64,000 bases of DNA. It comes from an uncultured Oscillospiraceae bacterium. GTDB taxonomy: Bacteria > Bacillota > Clostridia > Oscillospirales > Oscillospiraceae. Of the stretch, positions 34,591 to 43,123 are shown one piece after another. Each line of letters opens with the position of its first letter. The first letter of the stretch is position 1. Position numbers and translations under genes: made by a program. The stretch lies in contig CANPYX010000007.1 in the NCBI GenBank assembly GCA_947588955.1, forward strand, positions 33,128 through 97,127, given 5' to 3'. Below the pieces are notes generated by a model that saw only the letters and a list, made by a program, of their open reading frames with translations, was not told where the DNA came from and did not search any database.

Positions 34591-34770
34591 TTATTTTTTC
34601 CCAGAGCTTTCTTTGCCGGCGCTGTCAATGGCGTATACGATACAGGCGATCCCCGCGATGAGCGCCAGGAGGATCATTCCTCCAGCTATGTTCTCCAAAG
34701 CCGCGCCAAGGAAAAATCCGGCAATCGCGGCAAGCACCATGATAACGAGGGAACCGACCGCTTTTTTCAT
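34591..34770 (-). CDS. Small membrane protein after upp
   Basis: A 59 residue protein with two predicted membrane segments (about 5-24 and 30-48) and a polar C-terminus (DSAGKESSGKK). ATG 34770 has AAGGAG eight bases upstream and lies 12 bp after the upp stop, so it is co-transcribed. I do not recognise the family; a role in uracil uptake or a general small envelope protein are both possible. Confidence 0.72.
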   Translation of the reverse strand: MKKAVGSLVIMVLAAIAGFFLGAALENIAGGMILLALIAGIACIVYAIDSAGKESSGKK

Positions 34771-34782
34771 GAGATTATCTCC

Positions 34783-35412
34783 TTATTTTGTCCCGAAAAT
34801 ACGATCTCCCGCGTCGCCCAGTCCCGGGACGATGTAGGCGTGGTCGTTGAGCTTTTCGTCAACGGCGGCGACGTAGATGTCCACGTCCGGGTGGTCGCGG
34901 CGGATGACGGCTATGCCCTCGGGGGCGGCGATGATGTCCACAAGTGTGATGTCCTTGCAGCCGTACTCCTTGATGAAGTCAATGGCGGCGGAGGCGGAGC
35001 CGCCGGTGGCGAGCATGGGGTCAACTATGATGACTGAGCTCTCGGCTATGTCGTCGGGCATCTTGCAGTAATACTTTATGGGCTCGTGGGTGTCCGGATC
35101 GCGGAAAAGCCCGATGTGGCCAACCCTGGCGGAGGGGAGAAGCTTCAGCATGGGCTCCACCATCCCAAGCCCCGCCCTTAAAATGGGGACAATGGTGATT
35201 TTCTTGTCGCCCAGGGTGCGAACGCGCGCGGGAGCGACCGGGGTCTCGACCGTCGTCTCCACGGTGGGGAGCCCGCGGGTGGCCTCGTAGCACATGAGCG
35301 TGGAAATCTCCCCCACTATCTCACGGAACTCCTTGACGCCGGTGTTCTTGTCGCGCAGAACTGAAAGCTTGTGGTGAATGAGGGGGTGGTCGAGTACATG
35401 AAGATCTGCCAT
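34783..35412 (-). CDS. upp: Uracil phosphoribosyltransferase
   Basis: Salvages uracil to UMP with PRPP. The 209 residue protein has the usual length, [13 protein letters not shown], the PRPP loop [14 protein letters not shown] and the uracil-binding end [17 protein letters not shown]. The gene is first of a two-gene unit with the small membrane protein. Confidence 0.96.
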   Translation of the reverse strand: MADLHVLDHPLIHHKLSVLRDKNTGVKEFREIVGEISTLMCYEATRGLPTVETTVETPVAPARVRTLGDKKITIVPILRAGLGMVEPMLKLLPSARVGHIGLFRDPDTHEPIKYYCKMPDDIAESSVIIVDPMLATGGSASAAIDFIKEYGCKDITLVDIIAAPEGIAVIRRDHPDVDIYVAAVDEKLNDHAYIVPGLGDAGDRIFGTK

Positions 35413-35478
35413 GTTTTTTATCCTCCGTATAAAATATTTGGAATGTATTGTTTGTGCCCTTATATGACGGGGCCGGTA

Positions 35479-36186
35479 TCAGCCGCGCTCCTTTTCGGAT
35501 CGCTCGCGCTCCAGCCTCTCCCGCTCCGCCTGCGAGAGCCTGAGATAATTCGGCGCAAGGTCAAAGCCCGGCTCCGGCGTCATGCCCTCGGCTGCCTTTG
35601 CAACTCCCCAGGCTGACTGGAAAAGCAGGGGCTCCGGCGGAAGCAGGGTGGGAAGTCCCGCCTCCAAAAATCTATTATAGCACAGTTTCGCTCCGTCTCC
35701 AACAAAAAAATAAGTTTTTTTAGCTTTTTTTGCCTCGGCGACTATTTCCTCCAGCGCCACGGCCCGGTCCTCGCACAGCCTCACGGGTCTTCCCGCGTCA
35801 AAACGGAAAAGGGCGTTGTAGATCTGCCCCCGGCGGGCGTCCATGGCGGGGGCGACTACTACGTCCTCCCGGTCCGCCCCGTGCCACGCCATAGCTTCGA
35901 GAGTGGAGACGCCTATCACCGGCCTGTCCCCGCCCCAGCAAAGCCCTTTTGCGGCGGCGACGCCTATCCTTATCCCCGTGAAGGACCCCGGACCCTTTGC
36001 CACGGCCACGGCGTCCACGTCCTTTACCGTGAGCTCCAGGTTTGAAAGCAGGTCCTCCGCCATCTTCAAAAGCGTCCTGGAGTGGGTGAGCCCGCTTGCC
36101 TGGTAATATTGGGAAATAAGCGCCCCGCCCTCCGTAAGCGCCACGCTCGCGGCCTTGGCGGAGGACTCTATCGCCAGTATCCTCAT
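35479..36186 (-). CDS. tsaB: tRNA threonylcarbamoyladenosine biosynthesis protein TsaB
   Basis: A 235 residue ASKHA-fold partner of TsaD and TsaE in t6A37 tRNA modification. MRILAIESSAKAASVAL, GPGSFTGIRIGVAAAKG and STLEAMA are diagnostic. ATG 36186 overlaps the tsaE stop (ATGA). The C-terminus is a charged helix (SQAERERLERERSEKERG). No rimI follows. Confidence 0.94.
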   Translation of the reverse strand: MRILAIESSAKAASVALTEGGALISQYYQASGLTHSRTLLKMAEDLLSNLELTVKDVDAVAVAKGPGSFTGIRIGVAAAKGLCWGGDRPVIGVSTLEAMAWHGADREDVVVAPAMDARRGQIYNALFRFDAGRPVRLCEDRAVALEEIVAEAKKAKKTYFFVGDGAKLCYNRFLEAGLPTLLPPEPLLFQSAWGVAKAAEGMTPEPGFDLAPNYLRLSQAERERLERERSEKERG

Positions 36187-36602
36187 TGTCCCACCCCGCT
36201 TATCTCTATCCTCCGGGAGCTGTCCCCGGTCTTCGCTATCCTCACCCGCACCGTCCCCTGGGGCATGGCGTCCTCCACGTTCTCCGTCCACTCCACGCAG
36301 CACACGCCGCCGCGGGTCAGGTAGTCCTCCCAGCCTATCTCAAAAAGCTCGTCGGAGGAGCCCAGACGGTACATATCAAAGTGAAAGAGCGGCACGGGAC
36401 CCAGATACTCGTTTACGATGGTGAAGGTGGGGCTGGAAACCCTGGCGTCAAGGCCGAGCCCACGGGCGACCCCGCGTATGAACGCCGTCTTCCCCGCGCC
36501 CAGCCCGCCGTAAAACGCCGCCACGTCGCCGGGCTTCAAAAGCCTTCCCAGCCTCTCCCCGGCGTCCACTGTGTCTTTTTCGCTGAAGGACTCAATAACC
36601 AT
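36183..36602 (-). CDS. tsaE: tRNA threonylcarbamoyladenosine biosynthesis ATPase TsaE
   Basis: A 139 residue P-loop protein of the t6A pathway: Walker A GGLGAGKTAFIRG, SPTFTIVNEY, HFDMYRL and EWTENV. ATG 36602 gives the normal length; GTG 36608 is an alternative with AGGA nine bases upstream. It is followed by tsaB with an ATGA overlap. Confidence 0.94.
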   Translation of the reverse strand: MVIESFSEKDTVDAGERLGRLLKPGDVAAFYGGLGAGKTAFIRGVARGLGLDARVSSPTFTIVNEYLGPVPLFHFDMYRLGSSDELFEIGWEDYLTRGGVCCVEWTENVEDAMPQGTVRVRIAKTGDSSRRIEISGVGQ

Positions 36603-36829
36603 AAGCACACCCGCGTTTCCTGTGTTGGAGGTATTATAGCACAAAATCTCTGATTTTGTGCTATATTCGCCATGTTTTTCGGTTCCCGGCGAAGCCGGGG
36701 AGAAAAACGGCTTGAAATCAAGTATAATATCCGCTGCGCGGATATTATAGCACAGTAATTTAAAAAGTGGAAGTACAAATTGAATGACCGTATCAATTCC
36801 ATATGCGCCAAAATGACCTTTTCTTTGGG
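36603..36829 (-). other. tsaE upstream region
   Basis: Contains two hairpins (TAGCACAAAATC with GATTTTGTGCTA near 36637-36663; ATAATATCCGC with GCGGATATTAT near 36723-36747) and two copies of TGTGCTATAAT on the minus strand (-10 boxes at 36638-36633 and near 36748-36743), which look like extended -10 promoters for tsaE-tsaB. No ORF is seen. Confidence 0.5.
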
Positions 36830-36858
36830 GTATAAAATTTTTCCCGCCGGCATACATT
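36830..36858 (+). promoter_or_regulatory. Possible SigE promoter of the spoIIIA operon
   Basis: GTATAAA (36830-36836), 14 bp, CATACATT (36851-36858). CATACA is the hallmark -10 of SigE promoters and the spoIIIA operon is SigE-dependent in Bacillus; the -35 is only a fair match. Confidence 0.6.
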
Positions 36859-36910
36859 GTACCGTTCACACAAGGCGGATATTGCGCCACAACACAAAGG
36901 AGGACAGGCT

Positions 36911-37840
36911 GTGACGGATACGGAAGGTCAGGCGTCCCGATACGACGGGGCGGTGCTCTTACTGCCCAACTCCCTTCGGGAGAGGGCAAGGGGGCTTTGC
37001 AAAACCGACAGGGCGGCGGCGGAGGAGCTGAGGGTGCGTGTGGGAAGACCCCTTACGGTGCTCCTCCCCTCCGGGGAGGCGGAGCTGGGGAGCGAAAGGG
37101 TGACCCGCCGGGAGCTGGAGCTTTTGGTGGAGCTCGCCACAGGCGCCTCCGTTCACGCCGCCCGCCGGGAGCTTGCCAACGGCTACATATCCTGTCGCGG
37201 CGGCTGCCGCGTGGGGCTCTGCGGGAGCGTATACCTCTCCGGCGGCGAGACGGCTGGCTACAGCGCCTACTCCTCCGCCGTCATAAGGATAGCCAGGGAA
37301 AAGCGGGGGATCGCCGACGGCTTTGTCCGCGGGCTCTTTGACGGCCGCCGACTGCGCTCCACGCTCATAATCGCCCCGCCCGGAGGGGGAAAGACCACGC
37401 TCCTCAGGGAGCTTACACGCCTCGCCTCCACTCCGTCGGGAGCGAGACCCGGACTTCGCGTCGCCCTGTGCGACGAGCGGGGAGAGGTGGCGGCTCTGCG
37501 CGAGGGCGTGCCGGAGCTGGAGGTGGGACCCATGACCGACGTGCTGGACGGGTGTCCCAAGGCGGCGGCGGTGATGACCGTCCTCAGGTCCATGAACCCC
37601 CAGGTGGTGGCGCTGGACGAGATAACGGCGCCAGAGGACGTGGAGGCCATCGAGCGGGCGCGAAACTGCGGCGTGTCGCTCCTTGCCACCGCCCACGCCT
37701 CCGGCGCTGAGGACCTGAAAAGCCGCCCGCTTTATCGGGACATGCTGTCGGGCGGCGCGTTTGAAAGACTTGTGGTCATCAAAAAAACCGTGAGCGGCAG
37801 GAGCTTTGAGGTTTTGAACGGAGGCGGTGAGCCATGCTGA
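36911..37840 (+). CDS. spoIIIAA: Stage III sporulation protein AA (ATPase)
   Basis: A 309 residue secretion-type ATPase that powers the SpoIIIA-SpoIIQ channel between mother cell and forespore. Walker A IIAPPGGGKTTLLREL, Walker B VVALDEIT, and the N-terminal ELRVRVGRPL and CRVGLCGSV motifs are typical. The GTG at 36911 has AAAGGAGG seven bases upstream. It overlaps spoIIIAB by 7 bp. Confidence 0.95.
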   Translation: MTDTEGQASRYDGAVLLLPNSLRERARGLCKTDRAAAEELRVRVGRPLTVLLPSGEAELGSERVTRRELELLVELATGASVHAARRELANGYISCRGGCRVGLCGSVYLSGGETAGYSAYSSAVIRIAREKRGIADGFVRGLFDGRRLRSTLIIAPPGGGKTTLLRELTRLASTPSGARPGLRVALCDERGEVAALREGVPELEVGPMTDVLDGCPKAAAVMTVLRSMNPQVVALDEITAPEDVEAIERARNCGVSLLATAHASGAEDLKSRPLYRDMLSGGAFERLVVIKKTVSGRSFEVLNGGGEPC

Positions 37841-38349
37841 GGACGCTGGGCGCGGCGCTTATAATAGCCGCCACGGGCTCTATGGGACTGCGGGGCGTGC
37901 TGGCGCTGAGGAAAAGGACGGCGGTGCTGGAGGGGCTCATCGCTTCGCTCCAGATAATGGAAAGCGAGATATGCTCCCGAATGGCTCCCATGCGCGAGGT
38001 GCTGGAGCAGCTGACGCGGGAGGCGCCCGCGCCTGTGAGAGGGCTCTACCGCCGGGCTTACGGGGGACTGGAGGCGCTGGGCAGGTGCTCCTTCTTCACC
38101 GTCTGGAAAATGGCGGTGGAAAAAAGCCGCGAGCTGGACCTGAGAGCCGAGGAGGAGCAGACACTTACGGACCTGGGGCTCTCCCTGGGCAGGTACGACG
38201 TGAGGGAGCAGGCGGAGGCCATCGGCAGGGCGGAGAGAAGGCTGGAGGCGGCGCTTGCCAAAGCCGAGGAGGAGCGGGCGAGGGATTCAAAGCTCCACGC
38301 CTTTTTCGGCATCGCCTCAGGCATATTCGCCGTGATAATACTTCTTTAA
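37834..38349 (+). CDS. spoIIIAB: Stage III sporulation protein AB
   Basis: A 171 residue membrane protein of the GspF-like type: N-terminal hydrophobic segment, helical region with LIASLQIMESEICSRMAPM, and a C-terminal membrane segment (FFGIASGIFAVIILL). Role inferred from the operon and the SpoIIIAB family. About 50 bp separate it from spoIIIAC. Confidence 0.93.
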   Translation: MLRTLGAALIIAATGSMGLRGVLALRKRTAVLEGLIASLQIMESEICSRMAPMREVLEQLTREAPAPVRGLYRRAYGGLEALGRCSFFTVWKMAVEKSRELDLRAEEEQTLTDLGLSLGRYDVREQAEAIGRAERRLEAALAKAEEERARDSKLHAFFGIASGIFAVIILL

Positions 38350-38398
38350 AAGGTCCAAAAAACGGAACATTTTATCTGATTTACGAAGGAACCGGCAA

Positions 38399-38614
38399 AT
38401 GAATGTTGATCTTATCTTTAAAATCGCCGCCGTTGGCATACTTGTGGCTGTGCTGAACCTCCTTCTGGGAAGGTCGGGGCGGGACGAGCAGGCGCTCATG
38501 GTCACCATCGCGGGGCTCGTGGTGGTTTTGCTTGTGCTTATACGCGAAATATCGTCGCTTTTTGACCTCATAAAGTCCCTTTTCGGGCTTTTTCGGACGG
38601 ACCTTGGGATATAA
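38399..38614 (+). CDS. spoIIIAC: Stage III sporulation protein AC
   Basis: A 71 residue protein with two membrane segments (LIFKIAAVGILVAVLNLLL and VTIAGLVVVLLVLI), standard for SpoIIIAC. A GAAGGAA site precedes ATG 38399; the stop overlaps the spoIIIAD start (TAATG). Confidence 0.94.
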   Translation: MNVDLIFKIAAVGILVAVLNLLLGRSGRDEQALMVTIAGLVVVLLVLIREISSLFDLIKSLFGLFRTDLGI

Positions 38615-39009
38615 TGGACATGCTTTTGAAAACCGCCGCCGTCTGTATCCCGGCGGCGCTTATGGCAAGCCTCCTCAAAAAGGACAGCCCCGCCATGGCC
38701 ATGCTCATAGCCATAGCCGCCGGATGCCTTGTGATTTTCACCTCCGCCGGTGCTCTGCGGGAGATACGGGACTTTATGGCGGAGGTTGCGGAGCTGGGCG
38801 GAATATCGGACACGGTCCTCGCGGTACTGCTGAAAACCGTGGGCATCGCCGTGATCTCCCGCCTCGCCGCGGACCTGTGCAAGGACGCGGGGCTTGGCGC
38901 GGCGGCGTCGGGAGCGGAGCTTGCGGGCGCGGCGGCGGCTCTCTGGACGGCAATGCCCGTGATGCGCGGCGTTTTACATACCGTAAAGGAGCTCATATGG
39001 ACCGCCTGA
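38614..39009 (+). CDS. spoIIIAD: Stage III sporulation protein AD
   Basis: A 131 residue membrane protein with about four hydrophobic segments; MDMLLKTAAVCIPAALMASL and the central KTVGIAVISRLAADLCKDAG, which is well conserved in SpoIIIAD. It overlaps spoIIIAE by 13 bp. Confidence 0.94.
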   Translation: MDMLLKTAAVCIPAALMASLLKKDSPAMAMLIAIAAGCLVIFTSAGALREIRDFMAEVAELGGISDTVLAVLLKTVGIAVISRLAADLCKDAGLGAAASGAELAGAAAALWTAMPVMRGVLHTVKELIWTA

Positions 39010-40127
39010 AAAAGCTTGCGGTGACAGGGATTTTCGCCGTCCTCCTCATGTCGCGGGCCCTCTCCGTCACCGCTCTGGCGGCGCCCTCCCAGGGGATAAT
39101 CGACACCCGCGAGCTTGAGGAAAAGCTGCCCACGGAGGCGGCGGAGGTGTTGAAAAACGCAAATTTACCCCCCTCTCAGGGGGTGCTCGGAGGGGTATCC
39201 GGAGGGGTATCTAAAGTATTTGGAAACGTTTTCAGTACCCTTTGCAGGGCACTTGGAGGGGTATTTAGAGGGGCTCTCGCGGGGGGTGTCTCCGTGCTCG
39301 CGGCGGCTGTCCTATGCTCCGTCGCGGGGGCCCTCACCGAGACTCCAAACGGCGTGGACCACGTGAATATCGTGGGCGTCTTTGTAATCCTCGCCTCCAC
39401 TGTCGGCAGCTTCGGGACGCTTATGGGGGAGGCGCGGGAGGTGATCGGGGAGCTTTCGGACATCGGCACCATGCTCCTGCCGGTTATGGCATCGGCCTCC
39501 GCCGCCTCCGGCGCGGCGGCGTCCGGGGCGGCGAAATACGCCGCGTCCGCGCTTTTCCTCAACGTGCTGGGCCAGCTCTCCAAAAAGCTGATCGTGCCGC
39601 TCATATATATGTTTCTGGCGGCGTCCGCCGGGGAGGCGGCGTTTGGCGGGGGCGTGGGAGGCGCGGCGAAGCTCGTGGCCCGGCTCATAAAGCAGGCTCT
39701 TACCGTGACGGCGCTGGCGTTTTCCGTATATCTCACCGCCGTGAGCCTGGTGGCGTCCTCGGCGGACGCGGTGACGGTGAAGCTCACAAAGACCGCCATC
39801 TCAACGCTCCTGCCGGTGGTGGGAGGAATGGTCTCCGAGGCGGCGGACGCCGTCGCATCGGGCGTGGGCGTCATACGCAGCGCGGCGGGGGCGGCGGGAG
39901 TCGTGGCTGTGGCGGCGGTGTGCGCGGTGCCGTTTTTGAAGCTGGCGGTAAATTCGCTGGTGCTCCGCGCGGCAGCGGCGCTTTCGGAGACGGTGGCTCC
40001 CAAGGCGGTGACGGGGTTCATCGAGTCCGTGGCGACGGCGTATTCCCTCATGCTGGCGCTGGCGGGGACCGAGGCGGTGATGCTGACAGTCTCGGTGATA
40101 GCCGCGGCGAAGGGCCTGGGTGCGTAA
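38997..40127 (+). CDS. spoIIIAE: Stage III sporulation protein AE
   Basis: A 376 residue polytopic membrane protein with a cleavable-looking N-terminus (ending ALAAPSQG), a Gly/Val-rich loop (~60-95) and seven or so membrane segments. AAGGAG lies just before ATG 38997. Overlapping frames in this Ala/Gly-rich gene are long but are shadows. Confidence 0.93.
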   Translation: MDRLKKLAVTGIFAVLLMSRALSVTALAAPSQGIIDTRELEEKLPTEAAEVLKNANLPPSQGVLGGVSGGVSKVFGNVFSTLCRALGGVFRGALAGGVSVLAAAVLCSVAGALTETPNGVDHVNIVGVFVILASTVGSFGTLMGEAREVIGELSDIGTMLLPVMASASAASGAAASGAAKYAASALFLNVLGQLSKKLIVPLIYMFLAASAGEAAFGGGVGGAAKLVARLIKQALTVTALAFSVYLTAVSLVASSADAVTVKLTKTAISTLLPVVGGMVSEAADAVASGVGVIRSAAGAAGVVAVAAVCAVPFLKLAVNSLVLRAAAALSETVAPKAVTGFIESVATAYSLMLALAGTEAVMLTVSVIAAAKGLGA

Positions 40128-40167
40128 AAGCTTTGACTTATGCAAATGTGAGCTTCAGGAGGTATTT

Positions 40168-40650
40168 ATGCTGGACGCGTTGAGAAGATGGGTCATGGCG
40201 ATGGCGGCGACGGGGGTGGTGTGCGCCGTCGCCAGATCGTTATCCCCCGGAAAGGGGAAAAGGGTCGTGGGCGCGGTGTGCGGCTTTGCTGTGATGGCGG
40301 CGCTTTTGAGCATTGCCGGCGACGTGGACGCCCTGGGAATAGGGATGTACGCCGCCGGGTTCAGGGAGGAGGCCGAGGCCGCCGTGGAGGACGCCGGAGA
40401 GAGGGCGAGGAGTGAGACAAGATTTATCATAGAGGAGCGGTGCGAGGCATATATATTGGACAAAGCCGCGTCGATGGGCGTATCCCTGCGGAGCGTCTCC
40501 GTCACGGCAAAGTGGAGCGACGAGGGGTTCTGGTATCCCGTCAAAGCGATGCTGGAGGGAGATGAGAGCGGTGAGCTTTCAAGGAAGATAGAGGCGGAGC
40601 TGGGCATCAGCCGGGAAAATCAGGTTTGGAGTACGGAAGATGGACATTAA
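40168..40650 (+). CDS. spoIIIAF: Stage III sporulation protein AF
   Basis: A 160 residue protein with two N-terminal membrane segments (to ~55) and a soluble ring-forming-like domain (VSVTAKWSDEGFWYPVKAML). AGGAGG is five bases before ATG 40168. It overlaps spoIIIAG by 11 bp. Confidence 0.92.
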   Translation: MLDALRRWVMAMAATGVVCAVARSLSPGKGKRVVGAVCGFAVMAALLSIAGDVDALGIGMYAAGFREEAEAAVEDAGERARSETRFIIEERCEAYILDKAASMGVSLRSVSVTAKWSDEGFWYPVKAMLEGDESGELSRKIEAELGISRENQVWSTEDGH

Positions 40651-41182
40651 AAAATCGTTTGAAGCGGCGGCGGAGAAGCTCAAGGGCGCGAAATACGTCC
40701 TGCTCGTCCTGCTTTTGGGCGTTGTGCTCCTGCTCCTGCCCACCGGCGGGGACAAGAAGACAGGCGAGGGTGAAAATGCCGCCGCGGACCCTCAGAACGC
40801 GGAGAGACCTGAGCGGGAGCTGGAGGCGCGGCTTGAGGAGATCCTGTCGCTTGTGGACGGCGCCGGAGAGGTGCGCGTACTGCTGACGCTCTCCACTGAC
40901 GGGGAGCGCGTGCTGGCGCGGGACACCGAGACCTCATCGGAGACCCGCGACGGGGAGGGCAGAAGCGAGACCTCGGAGTCCGCCGTCATAGTCTCCCGCT
41001 CCGGCGGGGGAAGCGAGGCGGTGGAGGTGTCATATAATTACCCCAGCTACCGGGGCGCCGTCGTCGCCGCCGAGGGTGCCGGTGACCCCAGAGTAAAGCT
41101 GAATCTTTTGGAAGCAGTGAAGGCGGCGACGGGCCTTTCGGGGGAGCGGATTGTTGTTTGCCGTCTTGGAGGCGGGAAGTAA
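40640..41182 (+). CDS. spoIIIAG: Stage III sporulation protein AG
   Basis: A 180 residue channel-ring protein: membrane segment at ~19-34, acidic linker, then the ring-building domain (LEEILSLVDGAGEVRVLLTL ... VKLNLLEAVKAATGLSGERI). It is the last gene before a ~560 bp repeat-filled gap; normally spoIIIAH follows directly. Confidence 0.93.
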   Translation: MDIKKSFEAAAEKLKGAKYVLLVLLLGVVLLLLPTGGDKKTGEGENAAADPQNAERPERELEARLEEILSLVDGAGEVRVLLTLSTDGERVLARDTETSSETRDGEGRSETSESAVIVSRSGGGSEAVEVSYNYPSYRGAVVAAEGAGDPRVKLNLLEAVKAATGLSGERIVVCRLGGGK

Positions 41183-41208
41183 GGTTCCGCACCTTTAAGG
41201 ACCGCGCA

Positions 41209-41430
41209 TGGGCTCCTGAGCCGCTGGGCTCTTTATAATGTATCCGCCATTAAATGGCGGGGGATTTTCTTTCCTCTCTTTTTGAGTTCGTCAAAAAGAG
41301 AGGAAAGAAACAAAGGAGAGAAAAAACGACCAAAGGGGGATTTCGATTTTCCCCCTTTGGAAACCCCTTTTAAAAACGACCACACAGGGGGCCGCGGGCC
41401 CCCTATGTGGAGAACCCCCGGTGGGGAGCA
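41209..41430 (+). repeat. Repeat family II, copy b
   Basis: Aligns with 52345-52565. Parts: a GGGCTC.. GCC / GGGC hairpin and GCCATTAAATGGC (41209-41268), hairpin CTTTCCTCTCTTTTTGA paired with the AAGAGAGGAAAG side (41270-41308), hairpin CCAAAGGGGG with CCCCCTTTGG (41330-41360), then AAAAACGACCACACAGGGGGC hairpin (41371-41410) ending AGAACCCCCGGTGGGGAG. Hairpin stems differ from copy c but remain paired. Confidence 0.85.
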
Positions 41431-41484
41431 CCGCCGGCAGCGGTTGCGACGGCGAAGCGATGGAGAAGCGGGCTTTATTTCAGT

Positions 41485-41656
41485 ATTTTTCCGGCGGCAT
41501 GTACGTTGGAAAAATCACCTTTTGTCGCGCAAGTGTGCGCCCCTACGGGGCGTGCGCGCAGTGCGACAGCAGGTAAAAATTTATGAATTTCGCAAAATTC
41601 ATAAATTTTTACCGCACGTTCCTGTTTGTTTCAAAAGGGCGCAGCCCTTTTGAAAC
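41485..41656 (-). repeat. Repeat family I, copy 5
   Basis: Minus orientation within the spoIIIAG-AH gap: hp1 41656-41628 (GTTTCAAAAGGGC stem), hp2 41612-41572 (GGTAAAAATTTATGAATTT stem), hp3 41568-41523 (TGTCGC ends), hp4 41515-41485. This is the only full copy not directly behind a gene on its own strand. Confidence 0.9.
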
Positions 41657-41722
41657 AAGATGAGAAAAGAAGACCTACCGGTTCCCGCCCAGGCGGGAAT
41701 AAACCGCCCCGCGCGGCGAGCG
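41657..41722 (+). repeat. Repeat family III, copy a
   Basis: GATGAGAAAAGAAGACC followed by a GTTCCCGC hairpin and AAACCGCCCC.CGCGG; recurs at 52890-52955 in the same position after a family II copy. Confidence 0.75.
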
Positions 41723-41746
41723 AAATTATTAAATTTGGAGGTATTT

Positions 41747-42409
41747 ATGAAGGCAATTAAGAGAAATGCGGTGATACTGACGGTCATGTTGTTTGTGTGT
41801 GCCGCGGTGTATTTGAATTGGTCGTACAACAAGAGAGTGGAGGACGCGTCCAAGGTGGAGGACGGGGAGAGCGACACCCTGGAGCAGAAGAAGGAGGAGA
41901 CGGTGACCGGCGGGGCGCAGACGTTGGGGAGCGTTTCCGACGAGGGGGACGCGGGGCTTTATTACAGCGTGAGCGGGGAGAAGCAGGACGGCGGGGCCGA
42001 CGGGCAGGATACGCAGGAGGGCGGAGGCGATACCGGCGCCGCCGCGACGGGGGAATATGACGAGTATTTTGCCCAGGTGAGGCTTGAGAGGAGCCAGGCG
42101 CGGGACGAGGCGTCGGCTACGCTCAGGACCGTGGCGGACGCCGAAGGCGCCTCGAAGGAGACTGTGGACGGCGCTCTCCAGGCTATGACGCGCATGGCTG
42201 AGTACGCCGTCAAGGAGGCGGAGCTGGAGAACATGATAAGGGCCAAGGGGTTCATTGACGCCGTGGTGTACCTGACCGACGACTCCGCCAGCGTCACCGT
42301 GGCAGCCGAGGGGGGACTTGACAAGGCGTCCGTGGCGAAGATAACCGACGTTGTTGTGTCCCAAACGGGACTTTCCGCGGATAAGCTGTGGGTCACGGAG
42401 ATAAAATAA
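41747..42409 (+). CDS. spoIIIAH: Stage III sporulation protein AH
   Basis: A 220 residue mother-cell membrane protein that pairs with forespore SpoIIQ. Membrane segment ~8-25, long acidic linker (~30-105), then the ring-building domain (EYDEYFAQVRLERSQARDEA ... KGFIDAVVYLTDDSASVTV). GGAGG lies five bases before ATG 41747. It should need its own promoter or read-through of the repeats upstream. Confidence 0.93.
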   Translation: MKAIKRNAVILTVMLFVCAAVYLNWSYNKRVEDASKVEDGESDTLEQKKEETVTGGAQTLGSVSDEGDAGLYYSVSGEKQDGGADGQDTQEGGGDTGAAATGEYDEYFAQVRLERSQARDEASATLRTVADAEGASKETVDGALQAMTRMAEYAVKEAELENMIRAKGFIDAVVYLTDDSASVTVAAEGGLDKASVAKITDVVVSQTGLSADKLWVTEIK

Positions 42410-42528
42410 GGAGATTTTGAGAAGTTTTGCTTTTCTTTTTGGGGCGGGTGTGGTAGAATACCATGTGATAGGATAAATGAGGCGGCGGAGCCGCCCTGGT
42501 AAAAAGCTTTATATTTTTGGAGGACGAC

Positions 42529-42888
42529 ATGGGCGAGAACAAGGATTACATCACCCACCCCGACGAGAAGGGGAGCATAAACATATCCGAGGAGGTCATA
42601 TCCGTCATCGCCGCCTCCGCCGCGATGGAGACGGAGGGCGTCGCCGCGCTCTCGGCGGGGCGCGACCTTTCGGAGCTTTTGGGGAAAAAGAACCTATCCA
42701 AGGGCGTGCGCATAGCCGTGGACGGGGAGAACGTGAAGGTGGACGTCTGGCTCACCGTGAAGCTGGGCGTGTCCGTCCACAGCGTGGGCAAGAAGGTCCA
42801 GGAGGCGGTCCAGGGCGGCATAGAGTCCATGACGGGCTTTAAGGTCACCGAGGTAAATGTGCATGTTGTTGGCGTGAGCTTAAAGTAA
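42529..42888 (+). CDS. Asp23/Gls24 family protein
   Basis: A 119 residue alkaline-shock-type protein: ISEEVISVIAASAAMETEGV, then the conserved KGVRIAVDGENVKVDVWLTV and a C-terminal TEVNVHVVGV strand. ATG 42529 follows TTTTGGAGG. In Clostridia it commonly sits between spoIIIAH and nusB, as here; its role is unclear. TAGAAT at 42454-42459 may be the -10 of a local promoter. The stop codon touches repeat copy 6. Confidence 0.93.
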   Translation: MGENKDYITHPDEKGSINISEEVISVIAASAAMETEGVAALSAGRDLSELLGKKNLSKGVRIAVDGENVKVDVWLTVKLGVSVHSVGKKVQEAVQGGIESMTGFKVTEVNVHVVGVSLK

Positions 42889-43068
42889 TTTTTGTAAAAG
42901 GGCTTTGCCCTTTTGCAAAAATTAAGGGGAGGACGTGCGGAAAAATTTCTTGAATTTTGCGAAATTCAAGAAATTTTTCCTGCTGTCACGGTTCGCGCAC
43001 TCGCTGCGCTCGCACACTCACCGTGACATAAGGAAATTTTTTCGACGTACATGCCGCCGAAAAAATAT
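42887..43068 (+). repeat. Repeat family I, copy 6
   Basis: hp1 42887-42923 (17 bp stem AATTTTTGTAAAAGGGC, stop codon at its base), linker GGGGAGGACGTGCGG, hp2 42940-42979 (stem GAAAAATTTCTTGAATTT, loop TGCG), hp3 42984-43028 (TGTCACGG with CCGTGACA), hp4 43034-43068. Confidence 0.92.
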
Positions 43069-43123
43069 TTTATTGGGATTTTAAATCGGGGGTCCCGTTT
43101 GGGGACTTGTAAGGGTTGATTTT

